Of a DNA stretch of 48,527 nucleotides, positions 24,931 through 33,443 are shown in pieces (position 1 is the stretch's first letter; the number at the start of each line of letters is the position of its first letter). The translations under genes and the position numbers were made by a program. The notes beneath the pieces are model-generated. The model was not told the origin of the DNA. It did not search any database and saw only the letters and a list, made by a program, of their open reading frames with translations. The stretch is from a virus. The DNA lies in the IMG/VR virus record IMGVR_UViG_3300024432_000002, positions 1 to 48,527 of that record; one strand, given 5' to 3'.

Positions 24931-25947
24931 TCACACGTCCTCGTACCAAAATTTGTTTTCTGCAACAGCGACTAATTTTCTCGTTGTAATCATAGGACTG
25001 GGTGGTGTAGTGACAACTACATAATCAGTATCCTCTACACCATCAGGCGGCGGTGAACCATAATCGCCATTAGTATCAACAAGAAGCCGATAGTAATAAT
25101 CCTCTGTCGGATAAAAACGTGTAGGTCTGGGTGGATTAAATCTTATGGTAGTAAAAACCCATTCATCACCTGTGGTTGTACCGGAAGCATTTATCGAATC
25201 TATTCTCCAATACCGAGTTATTATATAACTAAAAGGAGAACCATTTGTAATTCCAGTAATAGTAAGAGATAATTCTTCTTGTCCTTCAGATATTAATGAT
25301 AAACTCCCCGATGTGTCTCCGTAATATACATTGTAGGTATCGGCACCACCACCATCTACCCAAGTTATAGTTGCCTGATCTAAAGTTACATTAGTAGCTG
25401 CATTTGCTGGCCCAGGAGTAATTGCTTTTTCAGGAGGCATTGCCCTTATACTAACAGTAATTATTCCGGGAGATCCACTATATTGCTTGCCCAATAATAG
25501 TTTAATATTTGTAAGGGTATAATCAGAAGAAGCTGTAAAAACTTGAGCTTTCCAATTAGCCCCATTAACACCTAACAGTATGCCATCATACGGATTTTCT
25601 GGATCTGATGTTGGTTTATAACTATCCGTACCAGTATCAAATCTCATATCTGATTCATCATTACCAACACCACTTGTATGGATTTCCCATGTTTCACCAG
25701 AATCATCACTTTCATAAGCCGTTCCTCCACCGTATAATCCTGGTCGGCGTGAATATGAATATGCCCAATTTCCTGCACCAGAACCAGATGCCCTTACTAC
25801 AATAGCATATCGAGTTCCTTCTTTAAGATCAATATTAGGAGACGTGTATATTGTTCGTTCAGTCCAAGTTGGCCCATAGATTAGGTGTCCAACAGGGCCG
25901 AGGTCATCTCCGGTTGTAGTTCCTACACATAAATCGTCACCAGTCAT
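24931..25947 (-). CDS. Tail-associated protein with FN3 domain and truncated carbohydrate-binding-like domain
   Basis: 338 aa. It begins in the middle of a jelly-roll-like domain (TGDDLCVGTTTGDDL ... RYAIVVRASGSG ... GETWEIHTSG). The first strands of a second copy follow (VFTASSDYTLTNIKLLLG). About residues 175-260 are a fibronectin type III-like domain (PGPANAATNVTLDQATITW ... YNVYYGDTSG). It ends LVAVAENKFWYEDV. The start is only 2 nt past the previous stop with a weak ribosome site, so translation may be coupled. Confidence 0.6.
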   Translation of the reverse strand: MTGDDLCVGTTTGDDLGPVGHLIYGPTWTERTIYTSPNIDLKEGTRYAIVVRASGSGAGNWAYSYSRRPGLYGGGTAYESDDSGETWEIHTSGVGNDESDMRFDTGTDSYKPTSDPENPYDGILLGVNGANWKAQVFTASSDYTLTNIKLLLGKQYSGSPGIITVSIRAMPPEKAITPGPANAATNVTLDQATITWVDGGGADTYNVYYGDTSGSLSLISEGQEELSLTITGITNGSPFSYIITRYWRIDSINASGTTTGDEWVFTTIRFNPPRPTRFYPTEDYYYRLLVDTNGDYGSPPPDGVEDTDYVVVTTPPSPMITTRKLVAVAENKFWYEDV

Positions 25948-25948
25948 A

Positions 25949-26170
25949 TCAAGCCACCGAACTCACAGTGCAGATTGCTACTACTGGCTGCTCCGCATCG
26001 CCTACCTGAGTACCAGCACCCCACTTAGCGAAGCCATCTCGTTGGCCCCCAACTGCTTTGCCGTCAAAGTATGGGCGGACATTATTCATGTCACGAGATG
26101 TATTCGCTGGTTGGCGGGCTACGGGAAATCCGGTGTGGAGTCCGCCGATTGGAAATGTCAATTCTGGCAT
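25949..26170 (-). CDS. N-terminal fragment-like tail protein
   Basis: 73 aa with GFPVARQPANTSRDMNNVRP and VGGQRDGFAKWG. As I recall, this pattern is the N-terminus of a much longer tail protein in related phages. Here it stops after AICTVSSVA and the next gene starts 2 nt on. It may be a naturally split protein or the result of an insertion between it and the 605-aa gene. AAGGAG precedes the ATG. Confidence 0.55.
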   Translation of the reverse strand: MPELTFPIGGLHTGFPVARQPANTSRDMNNVRPYFDGKAVGGQRDGFAKWGAGTQVGDAEQPVVAICTVSSVA

Positions 26171-26182
26171 TTTATCATCTCC

Positions 26183-26389
26183 TTATTTCTTTTTAGGCAA
26201 ATAAGTTTTTCTACCACCTATAAGTTCTTTGACGGATCGTTTTAATTTACTGACCCAACTCTTTTTGACTTTCTTTTTGACTTTTTGCCCGCGAACATTT
26301 TGTTCATGCATCACAACCGCCTTCTTATGGGCTTTCTGGATAGACGGTTCCGTATCAAATATACGTCGTTGTCTTGCTTTTAATCCCAT
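26183..26389 (-). CDS. Small very basic protein
   Basis: 68 aa with about 20 Lys/Arg (KVKKKVKKSWVSKLKRSVKEL). Probably nucleic-acid binding or a virion component. The upstream gap carries a hairpin (26414-26439). Function unknown. Confidence 0.6.
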   Translation of the reverse strand: MGLKARQRRIFDTEPSIQKAHKKAVVMHEQNVRGQKVKKKVKKSWVSKLKRSVKELIGGRKTYLPKKK

Positions 26390-26413
26390 AATATATTCCT
26401 AAAAATGGGGCGG

Positions 26414-26439
26414 GCCGGGAAGAAAGGGGATAGCCCGGT
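26414..26439 (-). terminator. Possible attenuator hairpin between structural genes
   Basis: GCCGGG (26414-26419) pairs with CCCGGT (26434-26439, one G-T). On the leftward transcript the hairpin is followed by C-rich sequence and then five T. The gap 26390-26500 is one of the larger ones in the virion operon. Could be a weak terminator or a stabiliser. Confidence 0.3.
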
Positions 26440-26500
26440 TTTCCCACTAAATCCAGCCTAACATTTTTGTTAAGCCACCGCCCTGTTCATTTTATCCAAC

Positions 26501-27079
26501 TTACTCATCGCTAATCGAACGCTCTGCATCCTCGAAATAAACCAGATCAGAAGCGTATACAACCTCAAGGCCGTAGACATCAACTGTGTCATTAGCGTGT
26601 GTATCTACGGTAAAATCAACACAAACAGCATCACCAGCTTGCCATCCATCACCATGTGATCTTACTTCGACCCAGTCTGCTAACTCCGTAAGAGTATTAA
26701 CAGCACCGGAAGCTGTAGGGCCAACATCACTTGACAACGCGGCACCAACACGTTTACGATACATGGCAGCACTAATAGTAACGGCATCATTAGTATTGCC
26801 AGACATCTGGGCCAAAAATCTGATGTCCAACTTATCAACACTCTCGTCATAATCTCTGGGAATCTGAAATGTAAGCTGACCGAGTGCAGTTTGATTAGTA
26901 GCACTCTGCAAAGCATCAAACGATGTTTCAACAGCTACACGCCCAGGATGGGTACTGGCTGTCGGTATAATTCCGTCACCAGATCGTACACTGTTAATAT
27001 TAATACCTTGGATCACACGTTTGAAACCTTTGCCCGTAATAATACGGTCGCAATTCTGGAGGAAGGTTGCGGGATTCAT
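26501..27079 (-). CDS. Putative virion structural protein
   Basis: 192 aa, beta-rich, with GGAG upstream. Middle part (LGQLTFQIPRDYDESVDKLDIRF ... TISAAMYRKR) looks like a jelly-roll. No family recognised; its place between the adaptor-type protein and tail genes suggests a head-tail or tail protein. Confidence 0.55.
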   Translation of the reverse strand: MNPATFLQNCDRIITGKGFKRVIQGININSVRSGDGIIPTASTHPGRVAVETSFDALQSATNQTALGQLTFQIPRDYDESVDKLDIRFLAQMSGNTNDAVTISAAMYRKRVGAALSSDVGPTASGAVNTLTELADWVEVRSHGDGWQAGDAVCVDFTVDTHANDTVDVYGLEVVYASDLVYFEDAERSISDE

Positions 27080-27133
27080 TTTATTCTCCTTTCTGTCATT
27101 TTTCAGACAGCCGTTAGGTTAGGGGACGACCCC

Positions 27134-28453
27134 TTACATATCATTGTCGGTGGTGACGTTAGTCCATGTACGTTCATGGACGATGTCAACACCTTTGTTC
27201 ATACTTCCTAATGTTCGTGGATGACTCCTGGAGTCATTATCCCACGCCTTGGCCAAGTTCTTTTTCAAATACTTATCTGTGAATCCTTTCTGAATATCTT
27301 CATCTTCCTCTTCAACTTTATACAGACAAGCCGCTAAGATCACTTCGTCAAAACGAAAACCAGCAGGATGACGATTATTCAGCGGTTCTACTGAGTACAC
27401 ACTGTCAGCAGCAGGATCAGTACCGCCAGCGGCACCAGCAGCAGTAAGCCAATCATCGCCTACTATATCGAATTTACCTGAAGCCCCTGTGTAATCTTCC
27501 ACGATAGCGTTACTGCCTTTACCCGTTCCGTGTATAATTGTTATCTTCCACCCGTTGAAATAGTCATCACCTTCTGTGCGACTTGTGTCAGATATACTAT
27601 CGGATGCACCGGCAGTCGCTACACCAGCTTCAAGATCTAACTTATCGAAGTACAGCGTATAAGGGAACACCAAGACATCAACGGCAGATGGTTTAGGATC
27701 GAGTATCAACTCAAATCTGCGTGTGATAGACGTATCCGCTAAAGTAGATCCTACAGGTTCCAGCGGTCTATACGCTGCCCTGCGAGGATACCCGCTAATC
27801 TCATTAACCGCTTTCGATAGACGTATCTGGGCCTCATCCACCCAACTGATTAGTGCCGAGTGAGCACTATCTTTAGTATAAGTAATCTTTCCGTTGACCT
27901 CACCACCAAAATTCTCTGCTAACGGATACCGAGCGATGTCACCACCTACTGTTTCGTATTGGGTGATAGCGAATGTACTACCTGCTGCCGGATTCGTACC
28001 CCCGGCATTACCATACTGATCGAGCCAGTCGAGTACGTCAACTTTACCTGTTAATCCGGTATAGTCATCGACTTGAGCATAACTACCGGCACCAGTTCCC
28101 GTAAGGATATAGCACCAATAGGTGTTTAGATCATCATCAGAATCATAAGTGTCTGCAAGTGTCAGATCCGTAATCGACGTGGAATCAGCAGCAGAGGCAG
28201 TACCAGTCGCTCGGACATTGCTGATATTGACTGACATGATTCGCCGTACCCATCGCCAACCATTACGGGGAGCATCAGAAATGAACATCTTGATCCCGTC
28301 ATTGACAATCTCTTTGCAGAGTTGAAGATTATACTCGTCATCAGCAGGAAGTAACGCTTTACCGGTACCACTACCATAGTAAGCTACACCCATCTCATGT
28401 GCTACTTTAGCTACCAGATCACCAAAGGAATAGGATGACGTCGGCTCAGCCAT
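27134..28453 (-). CDS. Putative adaptor/tail tubular protein with internal duplication
   Basis: 439 aa from the ATG at 28453. The N-terminus (SFGDLVAKVAHEMGVAYYG ... LCKEIVNDGIKMFISDAPRNGWRW) resembles head-tail adaptor subunits. Two inserted beta modules are related: GTGAGSYAQVDDYTGLTGK at about 130-150 and GTGKGSNAIVEDYTGASGK at about 320-340, each followed by a D-rich segment and GGT(N/D)PAA. Start overlaps the previous stop (TAATG). Confidence 0.6.
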   Translation of the reverse strand: MAEPTSSYSFGDLVAKVAHEMGVAYYGSGTGKALLPADDEYNLQLCKEIVNDGIKMFISDAPRNGWRWVRRIMSVNISNVRATGTASAADSTSITDLTLADTYDSDDDLNTYWCYILTGTGAGSYAQVDDYTGLTGKVDVLDWLDQYGNAGGTNPAAGSTFAITQYETVGGDIARYPLAENFGGEVNGKITYTKDSAHSALISWVDEAQIRLSKAVNEISGYPRRAAYRPLEPVGSTLADTSITRRFELILDPKPSAVDVLVFPYTLYFDKLDLEAGVATAGASDSISDTSRTEGDDYFNGWKITIIHGTGKGSNAIVEDYTGASGKFDIVGDDWLTAAGAAGGTDPAADSVYSVEPLNNRHPAGFRFDEVILAACLYKVEEEDEDIQKGFTDKYLKKNLAKAWDNDSRSHPRTLGSMNKGVDIVHERTWTNVTTDNDM

Positions 28454-28830
28454 TACTCTATCTCCTTCATCTTCACAACACGACAAATTGCAGTTTCGTG
28501 TACTTCACCGCCTAAGTTAGCCTTACCCTCAGCGGTTAACTCTACTAATCTATTTAGAGCTTGTTTAAGAACACCAGTTTCACGCTCATCCAGTTGGATC
28601 GAGTCCTCCTTGCAATCACGTATCTGCTTGGCGACACTAACTGCTTCAGCGATATCCTCACCACTCTTGAAAATACCCACACTGCGAAGCCAAATACTGA
28701 GATTATCGCGTAAGGGATACTTATCTGTTTGCTCTTCAAGTACACGTACATCTTTGCCGTCTACTGTTTTAGTAACCGGTACTTGTACTGTCACGTCGTA
28801 CTTACTAAGATCTAATTCGTACTTCTTCAT
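28453..28830 (-). CDS. Hypothetical virion-operon protein
   Basis: 125 aa, N-terminal strands (LSKYDVTVQVPVTKT) then helices rich in Glu/Lys. The pattern could suit a tail assembly chaperone or a minor head protein; no family recognised. Confidence 0.55.
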   Translation of the reverse strand: MKKYELDLSKYDVTVQVPVTKTVDGKDVRVLEEQTDKYPLRDNLSIWLRSVGIFKSGEDIAEAVSVAKQIRDCKEDSIQLDERETGVLKQALNRLVELTAEGKANLGGEVHETAICRVVKMKEIE

Positions 28831-28831
28831 T

Positions 28832-29167
28832 TCATTTCTCCTCAGACAAAATAAAACCTAATTCGCGTGAAAGTTCTTTGATAAGTAACTTGGTATCGTC
28901 TACCGACAACGCCAACATAGGGTTAACCGGAATCGAATCAAATACCCGTCGCTCTATAAAAGTAACTGGCTGGGCAGCAAAAATCACAGGTGAGTGTTCC
29001 ATATCTGGATATCGATCCATAGAAATTTCTACTAATCCACCATTTTCATTAATAGTGAACTCTGTACTCATTTTACTCTGGTCTAAGAAACCTGTTGTTG
29101 GCGTAGCCGTGGCCATAGCTGTAGCCGCAGGTTCAATCGCTTTTGCTGTAACTACTTTTTTATTCAT
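28832..29167 (-). CDS. Hypothetical virion-operon protein
   Basis: 111 aa from the ATG at 29167 (GGAG upstream). A longer in-frame start at 29245 would run through a strong hairpin and is unlikely. Ala/Thr-rich N-terminus, then FTINENGGLVEISMDRYPD. Function unknown. Confidence 0.6.
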   Translation of the reverse strand: MNKKVVTAKAIEPAATAMATATPTTGFLDQSKMSTEFTINENGGLVEISMDRYPDMEHSPVIFAAQPVTFIERRVFDSIPVNPMLALSVDDTKLLIKELSRELGFILSEEK

Positions 29168-29207
29168 CGCTTTTCTCCTTGAACAGTTATTGTTAATAAA
29201 GGCCCGA

Positions 29208-29234
29208 CGCCCCCTTCTGCCCAAGGAGGGGACG
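29208..29234 (-). terminator. Terminator-like hairpin after the 402-aa structural gene
   Basis: On the leftward transcript CGTCCCCT pairs with AGGGGGCG (8 bp, one G-U) around an 11-nt loop, followed by CGGGCCTTTATT. It lies in the gap 29168-29251, just after an apparently major virion gene, where partial termination would lower expression of later genes. Confidence 0.45.
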
Positions 29235-29251
29235 CCAGGCAACAAAACTAA

Positions 29252-30460
29252 TTACGCAACATCATCATCCGCATAAGCTACCAGATAATAAACATTGTTG
29301 TCAATACTAACTGGAATCATTTTATCACCAGAAGTTGTAGAAGTCAAATTACCCTCAGCATTATGGGCACCGAGAATTTCTTTTCTATCAACCCAGAATA
29401 AGTAATTTGGTTGTGTTCCAGATCCATCTGTATTGATGTAGAATATTGGACGATATGGCGTAGGATTATCCAACGCACCAGTATCAGTTTTCCTCAAAAT
29501 CCAATCAATACTAATTGCACAAAGGTAACTGGAAGCAGATAAATTAGGATTAACATTTTTCGTGCGAAGTCCTACTTGGAGAGGAGCTAAAATTCCACCC
29601 CCAACTGAATCTGCACCCAATTCAAGATGAGTCAGAAGACCTAAGACATTCTGACCACTCTTATTGGCTCCTGCCATAACCGTTTCAAAACGATATACGC
29701 CTCTTTGTCCATCACCACCAGTACCAGCAAGCACTGCACGATAATGTAACATTTGACAATGACCTGATGTAACTCCAAATCTGATATTCATTTTATTGAC
29801 AGTTACATCATCGTCTACTGCTTCTACTCGAAATTCTTGAACATTTTGTCCACCTTGATGCTGGAACATATTTTCATCAAGTTTGACCCAACATAGACCA
29901 GCAGCAGAGAGTGACTCCATTGCGATACCAACTACTTTTGAGTCGATGCTTCCAGGAGACCAATCTGTTCCACCGTCACTATAGGTTAGCCAATCAGGGT
30001 TATCCTGAGTTGGACTGCCAAGCGTTCTCGTCCCAACCATAACTGCTACGATAGTTCTACCTGCTGTGGTAGTAGTTAGAACCACATTAGCTGGAACTAC
30101 GGCACCACTATTGGCTACCCAGATCTCGATGAAGTCGCCGTCACCGCCAGCTTCGGGGCCGAGTGACTTAACGATACCAGCAAACTGGTCGATATTGTCA
30201 ACCAGCGGTTCCTCAACAATGAACAAACGACCAGTAGCGGTCTGCGAACCCTCAGCATACGAAGTAGCTGCGGAACCACCGAGATGGCCGCTATGTGGGG
30301 GTGATGTCCGTTCCTTGTGGTCCTGAAAATCCTTGCAGTAACACACAGGATCTCCAACTTTAAGCGGAGTGCCTGTAGAAACCGGACGCCAAAAAACTCT
30401 TTTTGTTACGGCGATTTGGGTATCATACGCACCCACGCCCATTGGTTGTATCTTACTCAT
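29252..30460 (-). CDS. Putative major head-associated protein
   Basis: 402 aa directly after the capsid gene, in its own compartment between two hairpins. Beta-rich, with several Gly-rich loops (LAGTGGDGQRGVYRFETVMAG). It may be a head decoration or second major virion protein; no family recognised. GGAG before the ATG. Confidence 0.55.
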   Translation of the reverse strand: MSKIQPMGVGAYDTQIAVTKRVFWRPVSTGTPLKVGDPVCYCKDFQDHKERTSPPHSGHLGGSAATSYAEGSQTATGRLFIVEEPLVDNIDQFAGIVKSLGPEAGGDGDFIEIWVANSGAVVPANVVLTTTTAGRTIVAVMVGTRTLGSPTQDNPDWLTYSDGGTDWSPGSIDSKVVGIAMESLSAAGLCWVKLDENMFQHQGGQNVQEFRVEAVDDDVTVNKMNIRFGVTSGHCQMLHYRAVLAGTGGDGQRGVYRFETVMAGANKSGQNVLGLLTHLELGADSVGGGILAPLQVGLRTKNVNPNLSASSYLCAISIDWILRKTDTGALDNPTPYRPIFYINTDGSGTQPNYLFWVDRKEILGAHNAEGNLTSTTSGDKMIPVSIDNNVYYLVAYADDDVA

Positions 30461-30481
30461 TTTTCATTCTCCTGTTCTCAA

Positions 30482-30540
30482 GCAAGGTTATCGCACCTTG
30501 CCCAGGTTAATATAAGTTTCTTTCAGTGTGATTGGCACTG
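30482..30540 (-). terminator. Two hairpins downstream of the capsid gene
   Basis: CAGTG/CACTG (30524-30540) and the stronger GCAAGGT-GCGATA-ACCTTGC (30482-30501, 7 bp) lie in the 83-nt gap after the capsid stop. No T-run follows, so they may protect the capsid mRNA 3' end or attenuate rather than terminate fully. Confidence 0.4.
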
Positions 30541-30543
30541 AGT

Positions 30544-31656
30544 TTACGATACGATAGGTTTGTGGATTACAAACCCGGCTTCCCTTCGGTTCACACACAG
30601 ATTGTTGTGACTACCATCCAGGAAGATGGTAAACGTAGTATGCTGACCGCGATCTGTCATCGGCTCAGACTCCTCCATCCAATAGCCATCCTGAACGTAA
30701 GGAATGAACTTCTCGAAGTCTACACAGTAAATCGGGGAAGTCGCCGTATCTTTGACTGGATCGGTAACGTCGTTCAACTGCGTAATATAAACTACCGGCA
30801 GACGATTGACATATACCAGACCACCATCATCCATGCGGATATTACCCAGAACGTCTTTGCCACGATGGAAGTCATCTCTGGCATCGGCGAGTTCCTGTAA
30901 ACTGACAGCATTATCCAAGTCAGTATAGATTCTCTTGGCTGCGTTACGAGGCTGCGATGGATCGTTAAGGATCAACGGAGCTTTGAAGTTAGTAGCCAAG
31001 AAAGCAGTTCGGAAGGTCTTCAGTAGACTATTGTCAATCTTAGTGAAGACAGCCGCATAACTCTTCCATCTCTCATTATCAATAGCAGCAGCATCCAAAC
31101 CGGCACAGACTGTAGTCGGAGTCGAACCGTTTGCCCAACGGATCTTAGAAGCATTGAACCCAGGTGTAGTAGCATCATCATCGAGCATATTAAGATAATA
31201 TGGTACACCGTAAGGATTCAGGTCATCTGTAGAACTTTCCGGGCATTTCCAGAATCGTTCCTCGATTAAGTCTGCAAGACTCCACAAACCATCAATACGC
31301 CTGGTTTCAAGCAGACGGATAAAACCCTTAGCGGAACTCTTATTACGCAAAATCTCCACTTTATCCCACGAATAGTGAGTACCGATCTGAGTCCAGGGGA
31401 CATCGATCTCAGTTAACACATCGCCAACTGCCGAGGCATCAGTATCGAACAATCTACGATACCGAGCGTTACCAGTTGGACTTAGCATAAGTTTCCTTTT
31501 GATAGACGTGCCACCGTCGATCTCCATCCGATCTTGCTGGTAAATTCGACAAGCCTCATATCTGTTGTTTGTCCAAGTTACCTCAAAATACTGCTCTGGG
31601 AGATCAGGCAATGTGGTCTCAATCAAGTCTACCAAATCCGCGTTTTTAACACTCAT
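30544..31656 (-). CDS. Major capsid protein (probable)
   Basis: 370 aa from the ATG at 31656 (GGAG upstream, 6 codons inside the longer frame). It follows portal, zinc ribbon and scaffold genes in the usual head order and has capsid-like length. Segments such as RLFDTDASAVGDVLTEIDVPW and YRRLF fit an HK97-fold capsid without clear motif proof. Two hairpins follow the gene, as often seen for highly expressed capsid genes. Confidence 0.75.
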   Translation of the reverse strand: MSVKNADLVDLIETTLPDLPEQYFEVTWTNNRYEACRIYQQDRMEIDGGTSIKRKLMLSPTGNARYRRLFDTDASAVGDVLTEIDVPWTQIGTHYSWDKVEILRNKSSAKGFIRLLETRRIDGLWSLADLIEERFWKCPESSTDDLNPYGVPYYLNMLDDDATTPGFNASKIRWANGSTPTTVCAGLDAAAIDNERWKSYAAVFTKIDNSLLKTFRTAFLATNFKAPLILNDPSQPRNAAKRIYTDLDNAVSLQELADARDDFHRGKDVLGNIRMDDGGLVYVNRLPVVYITQLNDVTDPVKDTATSPIYCVDFEKFIPYVQDGYWMEESEPMTDRGQHTTFTIFLDGSHNNLCVNRREAGFVIHKPIVS

Positions 31657-31667
31657 TTGATTCTCCT

Positions 31668-32768
31668 TTACCAATTAAGGGAAGATAATTTCTCCCCTAC
31701 TTTTTCGATTAATTCTGCACGATCTTTCGGTTTTTGTTCCCCACCAGCATCAGAAGTTACAGTAGCAGTTGACCTCGATCCATCAGACGGTTTAATCGTC
31801 ATACTGTTCTTTCGTTTAGTTACTGTACTCTTGATATCATCACGTATAATCTGATCGTGAATCGGTGCACTCACCATCATATGAGAACGCTCAAGAGCTT
31901 CAATCGGATCGAGTCGATATGCCTGTGATTCAGCACCCAACATCATTAACTCGGCCTGTTCAAGCACTCTCCATCGGTTGCTGTACTGACCTGAACTGAG
32001 ATCATTCCAGTCCTGCCCGATTTTTAGTTCGCCATAGAAATCTGAGTATAGATTGAGATCAGGCGACTTAAAGAAATTCTCGATCTGGAGTTCAACATTA
32101 GGATCAAGGCCAGTTTGAATCTGTCGTATTGGTTGCTGCTGTTGCACCGGTTCTGGTCGTTGCTGATTGAACACAGTTTCAAGTTGCTGGTTCTGTGCCT
32201 CTATCAAAGCGACAGTTTTGTCATCAAGATCATAATCTTCCTTGAGTTTTTCAACATTAACCCCTTCAAATTTAATCTCAGGTTTAGTCTCTGGTGCATT
32301 AAGAACTCTGTCACGTTCAATTTTGCCCTTTCCAATTATAGCCCATTCCCTTGATGCATTGTTGACATCCATGTAGCAGTTCTGAAACGTTTTTAATGCG
32401 GCTTCAGGACTACTCTCAAAGAACTCTTTAACATCCTCTTCCTTCCATCCACGATGGACGGCTGCTCTCATGTACGCTGGTGGTAATTCCTCCTTGTCGA
32501 CATCCGTGTCACCATCTTTGTCCTTCGGGGTAGTATCAGAGGACTCATCCTGATCGTCTGCCTGTTGATCATCTTGATCTTCAGGGGTAGACTTATCCTG
32601 ATCGTCTTCTGACTCTGCCGAACGTTTCGGTGGTTCCTTAGTGATGTCACTCAGATTAGCTAAACGTTCTTCGACACTGTTAATTAACACTGGATCTTCA
32701 ATCGCTGCTTTGTCGAGTACCTTTGGTGCTGTACCTGAATGATCGCCTTCGTTTCCTGTCATTACCAT
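31668..32768 (-). CDS. Scaffold protein (probable)
   Basis: 366 aa. Residues 45-95 are highly acidic (DDQQADDQDESSDTTPKD), then helical regions with Gln-rich stretches (QQRPEPVQQQQPIRQIQ), ending in a basic, Ser/Thr-rich tail. Position between portal and capsid genes and low complexity fit an internal scaffold that binds the capsid through its C-terminus. Confidence 0.75.
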   Translation of the reverse strand: MVMTGNEGDHSGTAPKVLDKAAIEDPVLINSVEERLANLSDITKEPPKRSAESEDDQDKSTPEDQDDQQADDQDESSDTTPKDKDGDTDVDKEELPPAYMRAAVHRGWKEEDVKEFFESSPEAALKTFQNCYMDVNNASREWAIIGKGKIERDRVLNAPETKPEIKFEGVNVEKLKEDYDLDDKTVALIEAQNQQLETVFNQQRPEPVQQQQPIRQIQTGLDPNVELQIENFFKSPDLNLYSDFYGELKIGQDWNDLSSGQYSNRWRVLEQAELMMLGAESQAYRLDPIEALERSHMMVSAPIHDQIIRDDIKSTVTKRKNSMTIKPSDGSRSTATVTSDAGGEQKPKDRAELIEKVGEKLSSLNW

Positions 32769-32817
32769 TTCTTGTCCTTTCAGTCTGCCTCATTTTTATG
32801 AGGGGTAGGTAAAAGTT

Positions 32818-33183
32818 TCAAGCTATACGTTTGCCCTTCTTTTTCTTACGTTGGGGCACCTTCACGATATTACATTTCTTCAAATATGCCTCATGTTCAG
32901 AATAATTATCAAACACAGGTTGACCTTCTGATGTCACCTGTATATCTGGAAACTTTCTACGGTGTTCCGCTATTTGATTAAGATTCATCGCCATGCTATT
33001 GCTTATGATTGGTCTGTGATAACTCCGCTTTCCTGCTCCTACGAGGACACTTTCGGCCCGGAAGTCACGGTTCATTTGTATTTTACAATAACCACAATAT
33101 ACGGGAGTAGACGCTTTATACATTGGATTAACTGTTTCTAACTTACGATCACATTCTGGACAGAAATAACAATACTGGGGCAC
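32818..33183 (-). CDS. FmdB-type zinc-ribbon protein
   Basis: 121 aa opening MPQYCYFCPECDRKLE, with a second pair CGYC at about 31-34: the FmdB/CxxC putative regulatory zinc ribbon. The C-terminal part is basic (VPQRKKKKGKRIA). Such proteins sit near portal and scaffold genes in many phages; role unknown. Confidence 0.7.
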   Translation of the reverse strand: MPQYCYFCPECDRKLETVNPMYKASTPVYCGYCKIQMNRDFRAESVLVGAGKRSYHRPIISNSMAMNLNQIAEHRRKFPDIQVTSEGQPVFDNYSEHEAYLKKCNIVKVPQRKKKKGKRIA

Positions 33184-33443
33184 TATTTACCTCCCTTCTT
33201 ATGTGGGAAGGGATTTCCAAACACTTTCTTCAATTTAGTCGAAGTTTTTCTGATAACGTCAGCCGTCTTTTCAGTTTCATCGGCTTTTCTATCCATCTCA
33301 GTTAAAACGACTTTCAAAAACTTAGAATCTGATTTTATTTTCTCAGCAGATCTAAGTGTATCTCCAGCGTTACGAACTTCCCATCCGTCGTAGCCACCTA
33401 TCTTTTTATCTGAGCTTTCATCTAAAGGACTTACTTTAGCCAT
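33183..33443 (-). CDS. Small helical protein downstream of portal
   Basis: 86 aa, charged helices and a basic end (FPHKKGGK). Overlaps portal and zinc-ribbon genes by 1 nt each. Possibly a virion or assembly factor; no family recognised. Confidence 0.6.
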   Translation of the reverse strand: MAKVSPLDESSDKKIGGYDGWEVRNAGDTLRSAEKIKSDSKFLKVVLTEMDRKADETEKTADVIRKTSTKLKKVFGNPFPHKKGGK

